Notes under the pieces: generated by a model
The model's database searches: none
What the model saw: the letters and a program-made list of their open reading frames with translations, nothing else
Told to the model about the DNA's origin: nothing
Translations under genes and position numbers: made by a program
Part shown: positions 1 through 5,635 of the stretch, in pieces
Layout: each line of letters begins with the position of its first letter
Position numbering within the stretch: position 1 is the first letter of the stretch
Source: Maritimibacter sp.
GTDB lineage: Bacteria > Pseudomonadota > Alphaproteobacteria > Rhodobacterales > Rhodobacteraceae
DNA length: 8,251 nt
Direction: 5' to 3'
Assembly (NCBI GenBank): GCA_020441225.1
Contig: JAGRMP010000138.1
Location: 10,593 to 18,843 of the forward strand

Positions 1-123
1 GGATCAATAATGACAGTATTGTGGCAGCCGGGTAGTGGGAAATTACCGGCCGCCGCGGCCCGGGGCTGCGGGGGCACATCCGCAGACGGGTGAGATTCTG
101 TTAACCAATGGAAATCATGCGGT

Positions 124-141
124 TTTCGGAGGGCTCCGAAA
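124..141. repeat. 18-bp near-perfect palindrome (arms TTTCGGAG / CTCCGAAA)
   Basis: Eight of nine base pairs are symmetric about a central GG. The arms are 124-131 and 134-141. As DNA it has the shape of an operator for a dimeric regulator. As RNA it could form a 7-bp stem with a GGGC loop. There is no T-run on either side, so it is not a standard intrinsic terminator. It lies about 330 bases before flp, so its target could also be a divergent gene left of the window. Confidence 0.4.
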
Positions 142-229
142 CGGGTTGCCGAACGTAAACAGATTGTTGCGCCGGGAAAGGACCGGGACCGCGGCGCGAA
201 AACATCGACAAATATTCGCCGCAATCGGG

Positions 230-269
230 GAATCACCGCCTCGAATCACCGCCGTTTTGGCGCGGATTC
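230..269. repeat. Tandem 11-bp direct repeat plus one inverted copy
   Basis: GAATCACCGCC occurs exactly twice, at 230-240 and 243-253, with a 13-base period. A third copy in inverse orientation sits at 259-269 and matches 9 of 11 positions. The second and third copies can fold into a hairpin with a GTTTT loop. Iterated sites of this type often bind a regulator cooperatively, but that role is inferred. Confidence 0.4.
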
Positions 270-380
270 CGGGTGAAATACCCCCGAAAAACAATCCTAG
301 GGTGTTGGAATTTACCATCTGGACACGCCAGGCGGGAAAACCTCGTTGTCCCGGACGATGCGCGGGGCGCGCGGGCGGCA

Positions 381-386
381 CATAAT
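381..386 (+). promoter_or_regulatory. Possible -10 element (CATAAT) for flp
   Basis: CATAAT differs from TATAAT at one base and stands out in a GC-rich stretch, 82 bases before the flp start codon. No good -35 hexamer lies 16-18 bases upstream; the nearest candidate, TTGTCC at 346-351, is 29 bases away. If real, the promoter would depend on an activator, and transcription would start within or just before the dyad at 395-416. Confidence 0.2.
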
Positions 387-394
387 GCTGGGGA

Positions 395-416
395 CCCCGA
401 CACAGGTGTGCCGGGG
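395..416. promoter_or_regulatory. 22-bp dyad in the flp leader, candidate operator or 5'UTR hairpin
   Basis: Nine of eleven base pairs are symmetric about the central GG at 405-406: outer arms CCCCG/CGGGG and inner arms CACA/TGTG, with one A/C mismatch between them. It lies about ten bases after the CATAAT box and ends 51 bases before the pilin start. It could be a repressor site across the transcription start, or a hairpin at the 5' end of the pilin mRNA that slows decay. The sequence alone does not decide between these. Confidence 0.4.
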
Positions 417-450
417 GTGGAAAGGCGCGCAAGCGTCGTTCGGGGGAACC

Positions 451-458
451 AGGAAAGG
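451..458 (+). promoter_or_regulatory. Shine-Dalgarno site of flp
   Basis: AGGAAAGG lies nine bases before the ATG at 468. This fixes the pilin start at 468 rather than at the in-frame ATG at 273, which would add 65 unrelated residues before the short leader expected of Flp pilins. Confidence 0.75.
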
Positions 459-467
459 ATTTTTGAA

Positions 468-668
468 ATGGTATCCAAACTTTTGAAGCACTTCCGCAAA
501 GATGAATCCGGTGCGGCCATGGTCGAATATGCGATCGCGCTGCTGGTCGCGGCGGCACTCGGCACTGCCGTGTTCAGCACGATGGGCTCCAACGCCAAGA
601 CCATCGCTGGCAAGGCGTGCGAGGCAATGGAAAGCACCGACGCCGGCACCGCCAACACCTGCCCGTGA
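468..668 (+). CDS. flp: Flp-family type IVc (Tad) pilin precursor
   Basis: This is the major subunit of the adhesive Flp pilus, exported to the inner membrane and polymerised into a fibre. The precursor has 66 residues, normal for the family. It starts with a basic leader (K4, K7, H8, R10, K11), followed by DESG and the processing site G15/A16. E20 and Y21 stand at mature positions +5 and +6, the Flp signature. A hydrophobic helix covers about residues 16-40. Cleavage would leave 51 residues. The short tail carries two cysteines, C51 and C65, near the C-terminus; the pair could form a disulphide. The gene is preceded by a good Shine-Dalgarno site and followed 11 bases later by a strong hairpin, as expected for a subunit needed in excess over the assembly proteins. 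Family assignment is firm; the disulphide is inferred. Confidence 0.93.
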   Translation: MVSKLLKHFRKDESGAAMVEYAIALLVAAALGTAVFSTMGSNAKTIAGKACEAMESTDAGTANTCP

Positions 669-679
669 CCCATGCATTC

Positions 680-704
680 GGAAGCCGCGCCCGTCGCGGC
701 TTCC
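680..704 (+). terminator. Perfect 10-bp hairpin after flp (attenuator or mRNA-stabilising stem)
   Basis: Arms GGAAGCCGCG (680-689) and CGCGGCTTCC (695-704) pair without mismatch around a 5-base loop, beginning 11 bases after the flp stop codon. No T-tract follows, so it is not a classic intrinsic terminator. It may act as a partial terminator or as a 3' stabiliser of a short flp mRNA. Either would give more pilin than downstream proteins. Confidence 0.6.
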
Positions 705-724
705 ACATCTCACCGGAGAAACTT

Positions 725-744
725 GATCGCCACTCGGGGCGATC
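725..744 (+). promoter_or_regulatory. Second hairpin, directly before the cpaB ribosome binding site
   Basis: GATCGCC (725-731) and GGCGATC (738-744) form a perfect 7-bp stem with a 6-base loop. The stem ends two bases before the cpaB Shine-Dalgarno GGAGG (747-751). It could modulate ribosome access to cpaB or mark the 5' end of a processed transcript. The structure is visible in the sequence; the role is inferred. Confidence 0.4.
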
Positions 745-746
745 CC

Positions 747-751
747 GGAGG
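747..751 (+). promoter_or_regulatory. Shine-Dalgarno site of cpaB
   Basis: GGAGG ends five bases before the ATG at 757. The second in-frame ATG, at 763, would have an 11-base gap, so 757 is preferred. Confidence 0.75.
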
Positions 752-756
752 ACGAA

Positions 757-1620
757 ATGAACATGCGATCCCTGATGACAATTCTCTTTGGAACGGCTCT
801 GGCCGGGGGTGCCTCCTACGCGGTGATGAATTTCTCCGATACCGGCGCCGGCGCGGCTGAAGCTGTCGAAGTGCCGATGCAGGAGGTCGTCGTCGCGCTC
901 TCCGAGATCAGTTACGGCGACGTGATCGATCCGCGGCTGCTGGGCACCCAGGCCTGGCCGCGGGACTCGGTGCCGCAGGGCGTGTTCTTCGACAAGAAGT
1001 CTTTCGATATCGACGGCCAGCCGCGCCGCGCGCTGACCAATGTCTTTCCCGGCGAGCTGATCCTCGCGGCCAAGGTTTCCGAACCCGGCGCGCGGGTGAG
1101 CCTCGTGCAGAAACTCACGCCCGGCTACCGGGCCGTGGCGATCAAGGTCAGCGCGACCACCGCGGTTGGGGGCTTCGTGACCCCCGGCGACTACGTCGAC
1201 GTCGCGATGACCCAGGGCAGCGGCGACAACCTGCGCGTCGTGACCATCCTGCAGAAGGTCAAGGTCATCGCCGTCGACCAGATCGCGCAGGAGCTGCAGA
1301 ACCAGGCCATCGTCGCGCGCACGGTCACCGTCGAGGTGACGCCGATGGACGGCCAGAAACTGGTGCTGGCGCAGAAGGCGGGCGAACTCAGCCTGTCGCT
1401 GCGCGATCTCGAAGCGCCGGACCAGGAAATCATCCCGGAAATCGATGTCCGCGATCTGTTCGCGCCCGAGCCGGAACCGGAACCCACGCCGGAACCCGAG
1501 ATCGTCTATGTCGAGGTGCCGGTCGAAGTCGCGCCCGAGCCGGCGCCCGAGCCCGTCGACACGCGCGCCCGGATCACCGTGCGGCGCGGCATCGCGACCG
1601 AAACGGTCGTGGTGAAATGA
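757..1620 (+). CDS. cpaB: Flp pilus assembly protein CpaB/RcpC
   Basis: CpaB is a periplasmic, membrane-anchored protein thought to support assembly or gating of the secretin channel of Tad pili. The 287-residue product has an N-terminal hydrophobic anchor (about residues 6-24). A SAF-like domain follows (about 42-106: VVVALSEISYGDVI to PGELILAAKV). Then comes the RcpC/CpaB domain (about 118-217), with GYRAVAIKV and GGFVTPGDYVDVAMT, the most typical family motifs. A proline/glutamate-rich spacer (about 237-267) precedes a conserved-looking tail, ITVRRGIATETVVV. It starts after two leader hairpins and its stop overlaps the next start as ATGA. In many alphaproteobacterial loci the secretin gene cpaC follows cpaB; here it does not. 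Identity is secure from the motifs; the detailed function follows family knowledge. Confidence 0.93.
   Translation: MNMRSLMTILFGTALAGGASYAVMNFSDTGAGAAEAVEVPMQEVVVALSEISYGDVIDPRLLGTQAWPRDSVPQGVFFDKKSFDIDGQPRRALTNVFPGELILAAKVSEPGARVSLVQKLTPGYRAVAIKVSATTAVGGFVTPGDYVDVAMTQGSGDNLRVVTILQKVKVIAVDQIAQELQNQAIVARTVTVEVTPMDGQKLVLAQKAGELSLSLRDLEAPDQEIIPEIDVRDLFAPEPEPEPTPEPEIVYVEVPVEVAPEPAPEPVDTRARITVRRGIATETVVVK
1468..1560 (+). repeat. Pro-Glu repeat tract within cpaB
   Basis: GAG/GAA-CCG/CCC-type codon pairs encode a low-complexity PEPEPEPTPEPE segment and a second, VEVAPEPAPEPV. The two are joined by a short valine-rich strand (IVYVEVPVEV). It is likely an extended, rigid periplasmic spacer between the RcpC domain and the C-terminal tail. 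Such tracts tend to vary in length between strains. Confidence 0.6.
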
Positions 1621-3191
1621 TCCGCGCGGGCCGCACCCTGACCCGGACCGGCCGCTTCGTCCGCGACGAGGCCGGCGCGGTGCTGGTCCTGTGGATCATG
1701 TCGCTGGTGGCGGTGATCGCCTTCGTGGCGCTGGTCTTCGACATGGGCCGGGTCCAGGTCACGCACGGCGAGCTGCAGAGCTTTGCCGACAGCGTGGCGC
1801 TGGCCGCCGCGGGCGAGCTCGACGGGCGCGCGGACGCCATCGCGCGGGCGACGGCGGCGGCGGCCGAGATCGCCGACAGCAATGTCTACGGGGGCGATGG
1901 AACGCTGTCGGGGGCGGGCGACTACACGCTGACCTTTCTCACCGGCCTGCCCGCGTCTGATACGGCCGCGATCACGAACGGCTACTTTCTCGAGTCACCC
2001 TATGACTCGGCCGACGATGCCGCGGCGCGGCTGGTGCGGGTGCAGGTCACGCCCGTCAGTAACAACATGAATTTCCTCGCCGCGACCCGCGCGCTCTTCG
2101 GCAGCGCCGGCGGCGACACGATGGCGACCCGCGCCGAGGCGATTGCCGGCTTCACCATGGAGGCCTGCGATATCACGCCGCTGATGTTCTGCGTGCCGAA
2201 TGCCGGCTGGAGAGCGAAGGCCAACATCGGCCAGAACATCCGCCTGAGGACCGGCGGGAACGGCGCCTCCTGGCTTCCGGGGGCGTTCGGCTTTCTCGAC
2301 ATTTCGGCAGCGGCCCGGGGCGCGGCCTGTGCGGGTGCATCCGGCACCAAGGAGCTGATCACCTGCATGATCGGCGCCGAGTCGAAGCGGACCCAGTGCT
2401 ATGCCCAGAACGCCGTGAAGGTGGAGCCGGGCCAGAAGACCGGGATTCAGAACGACGCCTACAATATCCGTTTCGATCTGATTTCGTCGGACCTGAAGGA
2501 CCTCAAGGACGATCCGAATTACACCGCCGCGCCGAACATCATCTCCGGCCGGGTGCGCAAAAAGAACGACGCCTGTGTGTTCGATAACCCGGACCCGACT
2601 TCGCCCGATACGGTGGCCCTGCCGCATGACGATTGCTTCTACGACGTCGCCGGGTGCACGCCCTACGCAAGGTTCGGCAACAAGACGTGGGATTACGACA
2701 GCTACATCGACACCAACTATGGCGACAAGGACCCGAACACGCCCTACGACCCGGATACCGAAGACCCGATTGCCGACTATATCCCGGCGAAATACGCGGG
2801 CACGCGGTACGGCGTCTATCTGGGCGAGATCCTCTATGCCAAGGCGCAGAACGGCGGTGTGGCGGGGGGCGATATCCTTACCGACCGCGCGGAAACCGGC
2901 TATCCGCAATGCGGCATCGCGTCGACCGACCCGGAGCGGCGGGTGCTGATCGCGGCGGCGATCGATTGCAGTTCGTTCGAAGACGACACCAGCGATACCG
3001 ACAAGAACAACCTTCCCGTCATCGAATTCGTGGAACTGTTCATGATGGAACCCGTGGGCGAGGGGACCGGCACGGGGTCTGCGAAGTCGTTCGACATGTG
3101 GGTCGAAGTGATCGGCAGCGCCGGCGAACGAGGCTACGGCGGCGCGGGCGACGGCGGCAAGTTCCGCGACGTTGTGCAGCTCTATCGGTGA
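1617..3191 (+). CDS. tadG: TadG-like Flp pilus-assembly protein, Cys-rich
   Basis: This 524-residue protein has the Tad N-terminal helix of TadG-like proteins: basic residues, DEAG at 17-20, a membrane segment (about 21-41), then DMGRVQVTHGELQSFADSVA. The rest should be periplasmic. L25 replaces the +5 Glu of true prepilins, so it is probably an uncleaved anchor. Ten cysteines (184, 192, 238, 250, 261, 320, 340, 347, 432, 451) suggest disulphides; the segment ACDITPLMFCVPN and a C-terminal part with RRVLIAAAIDC, FVELFMMEPV and FDMWVEVIGSAG resemble alphaproteobacterial members. A tract of Asp, Tyr, Pro and Asn (about 359-388) could bind calcium. I see no DxSxS metal site of a von Willebrand A domain, which classical TadG proteins carry. 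Its start overlaps the cpaB stop (ATGA). Family is clear; the molecular role is poorly known. Confidence 0.85.
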   Translation: MIRAGRTLTRTGRFVRDEAGAVLVLWIMSLVAVIAFVALVFDMGRVQVTHGELQSFADSVALAAAGELDGRADAIARATAAAAEIADSNVYGGDGTLSGAGDYTLTFLTGLPASDTAAITNGYFLESPYDSADDAAARLVRVQVTPVSNNMNFLAATRALFGSAGGDTMATRAEAIAGFTMEACDITPLMFCVPNAGWRAKANIGQNIRLRTGGNGASWLPGAFGFLDISAAARGAACAGASGTKELITCMIGAESKRTQCYAQNAVKVEPGQKTGIQNDAYNIRFDLISSDLKDLKDDPNYTAAPNIISGRVRKKNDACVFDNPDPTSPDTVALPHDDCFYDVAGCTPYARFGNKTWDYDSYIDTNYGDKDPNTPYDPDTEDPIADYIPAKYAGTRYGVYLGEILYAKAQNGGVAGGDILTDRAETGYPQCGIASTDPERRVLIAAAIDCSSFEDDTSDTDKNNLPVIEFVELFMMEPVGEGTGTGSAKSFDMWVEVIGSAGERGYGGAGDGGKFRDVVQLYR

Positions 3192-3196
3192 CGCAC

Positions 3197-3757
3197 ATGG
3201 CAAAGAGCGTGACCCTCTCCCGGATCAAGACCTTCTGGCAGTCGTGCTCGGGCACGGCGCTGGTCGAGTTCGTCATCGTCTTTCCGATGATGATCCTGTT
3301 CTTCGCGATCATGGTCGAGTTCGGGCGGCTCTACTGGGGCTACCAGTCCGTCGTGGCCGGGGTGCGTGACGCCGCCCGCTACGTTGCACGGGTCGGGCCT
3401 GTGGATGTCTGTGTCGACCATTACACGGCGACATCGGCCGACCTGCTGCAATATATCAGTTTTCTCGACGCCGACGATATCGAGGAGATGATCGAGGAAG
3501 AACGGATCAACAGCACCTCGGTGCTGCCGTCGCAATTCGCCGTCGATGTCGGCGGGGTGAGTGCCACCTACGCCTGCCCCGAGGCCGATTCCAGCGCCGT
3601 CGCCTGGGAATACCGAACGCCGGAAATCCCGCTCGCCACGGTCGCGGCGCAGGTCACCATGCAGTTTCCGCTCGGCAACCTGTTTTCGCTGTTCGGCGAC
3701 GGGCTCGGCTCGGTCACGACGACGGTGAGCGATGATGCGAGGATCTTCGGCGGATGA
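3197..3757 (+). CDS. tadE: TadE-family minor pseudopilin
   Basis: TadE is a pseudopilin of the Tad system, processed by the prepilin peptidase and required for pilus assembly. This 186-residue protein has a short basic leader, the processing site G19/T20, and E24-F25 at +5/+6 (GTALVEFVIVFPM). A hydrophobic helix spans about residues 20-42 and ends in EFGRLYWGYQSV, followed by the typical VRDAARYVAR. The periplasmic part holds two cysteines (C72 and C127) that could pair, and an acidic patch at about 91-102. The ATG at 3197 has no clear Shine-Dalgarno site. A GTG at 3188 overlaps the tadG stop as GTGA and would add three residues, so coupled initiation there is possible. The gene ends in an ATGA overlap with the next. 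The family call is firm. Confidence 0.9.
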   Translation: MAKSVTLSRIKTFWQSCSGTALVEFVIVFPMMILFFAIMVEFGRLYWGYQSVVAGVRDAARYVARVGPVDVCVDHYTATSADLLQYISFLDADDIEEMIEEERINSTSVLPSQFAVDVGGVSATYACPEADSSAVAWEYRTPEIPLATVAAQVTMQFPLGNLFSLFGDGLGSVTTTVSDDARIFGG

Positions 3758-4395
3758 CCCGGGGCGTCGAACATAAGCGCTGGGCGCGGTTCTGGGCCGA
3801 CGAGGGCGGGGCGGCGATGGTCGAGTTCGCCATCGTCTCGGCGGTCTTCTTCCTGGCCTTCTTCCAGCTCCTCGGCTTCGGGCTCTTCGCCTCGACCAAC
3901 CTGATGGCCGAGAAGGCGACCCAGATGGCAGCGCGGACCGCGGTGGTGCGCCCGGCCGCCTGCGCCGGCGTTCCCGCGCGGATCACCTCGTCCGACCTGG
4001 CGGAACCGCCGCGCTTCGGCACCAATTGCCGCACGGCTGCGGGCACCTGCACCGCGCCGAATCTTGGGGTTCCGATCACCTGTGTCGGCGACGCAGACAA
4101 CATGACCGCCAATGAAATCTGGACCCGGATCGCGCCGATGCTGCCGGCCGAGACGGCGATCGACGACCTGCAGTTCACCTACACGTTCGACCCCAATCTC
4201 GGATATCTCGGCGGCCCCTACACGCCGATGGTCACGGTCGAGCTGACGGTGCCGAACGAGACCACCGAGCTGTTCGCGCTGATCAGCCGGCTGGCGGTGA
4301 ACGCAGGCGGCGGCACCGGGTTCGCCGGGCCGGACTATCGTACCATAAGCATTTCGTTGCCGGCGGAAGACCTCGCCGCGGGAACCGACGGATAG
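3754..4395 (+). CDS. tadF: Second TadE/TadF-like minor pseudopilin
   Basis: The 213-residue product begins with the same module as Flp and TadE: basic leader, DEGG, processing site G19/A20 and E24-F25 at +5/+6, then a hydrophobic helix to about residue 46. After the helix come NLMAEKATQMAARTA and a periplasmic domain with four cysteines (C70, C92, C99, C110), possibly two disulphides. The C-terminal half contains a beta-rich stretch around VTVELTVPNE. Together with TadE it should form part of the minor pilin set that initiates or caps the fibre. Start and upstream stop overlap as ATGA, so translation is probably coupled to tadE. I call it TadF because of its position after tadE; by sequence both belong to the broad TadE-like family. 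Confidence 0.82.
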   Translation: MTRGVEHKRWARFWADEGGAAMVEFAIVSAVFFLAFFQLLGFGLFASTNLMAEKATQMAARTAVVRPAACAGVPARITSSDLAEPPRFGTNCRTAAGTCTAPNLGVPITCVGDADNMTANEIWTRIAPMLPAETAIDDLQFTYTFDPNLGYLGGPYTPMVTVELTVPNETTELFALISRLAVNAGGGTGFAGPDYRTISISLPAEDLAAGTDG

Positions 4396-4397
4396 GG

Positions 4398-4403
4398 AAG
4401 GGA
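4398..4403 (+). promoter_or_regulatory. Shine-Dalgarno site of cpaE
   Basis: AAGGGA ends five bases before the ATG at 4409, within the 13-base gap after the tadF stop. It supports independent initiation on cpaE and fixes its start. Confidence 0.7.
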
Positions 4404-4408
4404 TCACC

Positions 4409-5626
4409 ATGCAACAGACGAAAATAGGCGAGACCATTCTCTTTGTCGGCCAGAACAGCGGCTTTCTCGCGAAGATGCAGGCGGAGTTTCCGAAGACGGT
4501 GGTCGCCGCCTCGGCCGCGACCCTGTCGGAGCTTGCCGTTTCCGGAACCGAACTTTCCCGGCGGCATGCCATCGTGCTGTTCGAGACCGATGCCGGGGCG
4601 GCCGATATCGAAGCGCTGAAAACCCTGAGCGCCGGGCATGAGGGCCAGCCGATCTTTCTCGCCCTGATCGACGAGGATGTGCCGATCGGCCGGGCGCGGA
4701 TGCTGTTCGAGGCGGGGGCCGAGGTGCTGCCCAACGGCAACGCCGCCGACGCGCTGTCGCGCAGCCTGACCCGGTTCATGTCCGGCGGCGCCGGGACGGA
4801 GATCGCCCAGCCGGCCCAGCCCGCGCTGCCGGCCCGGGCGCGCGGCGCGGTCTATTCGGTCGTCTCGACACGGGGCGGGGCGGGGGCGACCACGGTCGCC
4901 GTCAACCTCGCCGTGAGCCTCGCCGCCAGCCTGCCGTCGGACCGCAAGGACAAGACCCTGCCAAACCCGGTGCTGCTCCTCGATCTCGACATCCAGTTCG
5001 GCAATGCCGGGACCTATGTCGATGTCGAGGACAACGGCGGCTTGACCGAGCTACTCGCCGGCGAAACCCAGCCCACGCCCGACCGGGTGCTGCGGATGAC
5101 CCAGGACACCGGGCTCGGCGTCGATGTGCTGACCGCGCCGGGGATCTTCGTGCCGCTCACCGCGATGACGGCGGAGCTGGCGCAGCGGATCGTGGACATC
5201 GTCAGCGAACGCTACGCCCATGTCGTGATCGATCTGCCGCGCGCCGCGCTCGACTGGGTCGAACCGGTGGTGCGCGCGTCCGACCGGCTGCTCCTGGTCT
5301 CCGACGGCTCGGTGCCCTGCATCCGGCAGGCGAAGCGGATGATGGATCTTTACCGCGAACTGGAACCGACGCTCGCGATCGACGTGGTGATGAACCGCGA
5401 GCGCAAGCCGCTGATCGGCCCGTCGTCGATGCAGCGCGACGCCGAAGAGCTTCTGAAGATCAAGCTCGCGACCTGGGTGTCGAAAGACGAGGCCGGAGAA
5501 CGGCGCGCCATCGACCTCGGACGACCGTCCGCGACCGGACGATCGCGCAATCGCAAAGCGTTTCGACAGCTCGCGCGGCGCCTGATGGCCGCGCGCGGCG
5601 AAACCGACATCACAACCGGCAAATAG
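4409..5626 (+). CDS. cpaE: CpaE/TadZ pilus-localising ParA/MinD-like ATPase
   Basis: CpaE/TadZ proteins position the Tad secretion machine at the pole or envelope and recruit the motor. The 405-residue protein has an N-terminal receiver-like domain (about 8-125, beginning TILFVGQNSGFLAKM) without an obvious phosphate-accepting acidic pocket. A Pro/Ala linker (about 133-143) follows, then a ParA/MinD-type domain. Its Walker A region is STRGGAGATT (153-162): the signature lysine is R155 and the usual P-loop lysine is A160. Alanine at the latter position resembles the atypical Walker A known for TadZ/CpaE. LLDLDIQFGNAGTYVD (about 190-205) is the typical family motif, and HVVIDLPR (271-278) corresponds to Walker B. 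ATP binding is plausible but hydrolysis may be weak. The gene sits between the pseudopilins and cpaF, its usual partner. Confidence 0.92.
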   Translation: MQQTKIGETILFVGQNSGFLAKMQAEFPKTVVAASAATLSELAVSGTELSRRHAIVLFETDAGAADIEALKTLSAGHEGQPIFLALIDEDVPIGRARMLFEAGAEVLPNGNAADALSRSLTRFMSGGAGTEIAQPAQPALPARARGAVYSVVSTRGGAGATTVAVNLAVSLAASLPSDRKDKTLPNPVLLLDLDIQFGNAGTYVDVEDNGGLTELLAGETQPTPDRVLRMTQDTGLGVDVLTAPGIFVPLTAMTAELAQRIVDIVSERYAHVVIDLPRAALDWVEPVVRASDRLLLVSDGSVPCIRQAKRMMDLYRELEPTLAIDVVMNRERKPLIGPSSMQRDAEELLKIKLATWVSKDEAGERRAIDLGRPSATGRSRNRKAFRQLARRLMAARGETDITTGK

Positions 5627-5635
5627 GGTGGGGCC

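Larger units (their letters stand above)
1..467. other. Non-coding leader upstream of the pilin gene
   Basis: I see no convincing gene in these bases. Open frames here exist on both strands, but none has a Shine-Dalgarno site with a recognisable protein, and the longest + frame simply runs into flp in the same frame. The stretch instead contains an 18-bp palindrome (124-141), a tandem and inverted repeat set (230-269), a small GGGT/ACCC hairpin (271-283), a CATAAT box (381-386) and a 22-bp dyad (395-416). These suggest that the region controls flp and the genes behind it. No T-tract terminator for an upstream gene is visible. The region is richer in A/T runs than the coding DNA that follows. 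Confidence 0.6.

Noticed and set aside
24..42. TGGCA at 26-30 followed by TAGT, another sigma-54-like pattern
   Set aside because: The -12 part does not match TTGC, and the site is over 400 bases from flp.
35..385. 116-codon + frame in the leader
   Set aside because: Pro/Gly/Arg-rich product without domain, no Shine-Dalgarno, and it crosses the repeat elements.
371..390. Possible sigma-54 promoter (GGCAC then TGC)
   Set aside because: The distance between the GG and GC elements is about two bases too short for a -24/-12 promoter.
273..467. Upstream extension of flp to the ATG at 273
   Set aside because: It would put 65 extra residues before a normal short pilin leader, while the ATG at 468 has a clear Shine-Dalgarno site.
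672..860. 62-codon + frame between flp and cpaB
   Set aside because: It runs through both hairpins into cpaB in another frame, with no Shine-Dalgarno and no recognisable product.
1995..3203. 402-codon open frame on the - strand, opposite tadG
   Set aside because: Biased composition, no domain, and complete overlap with a supported + strand gene.
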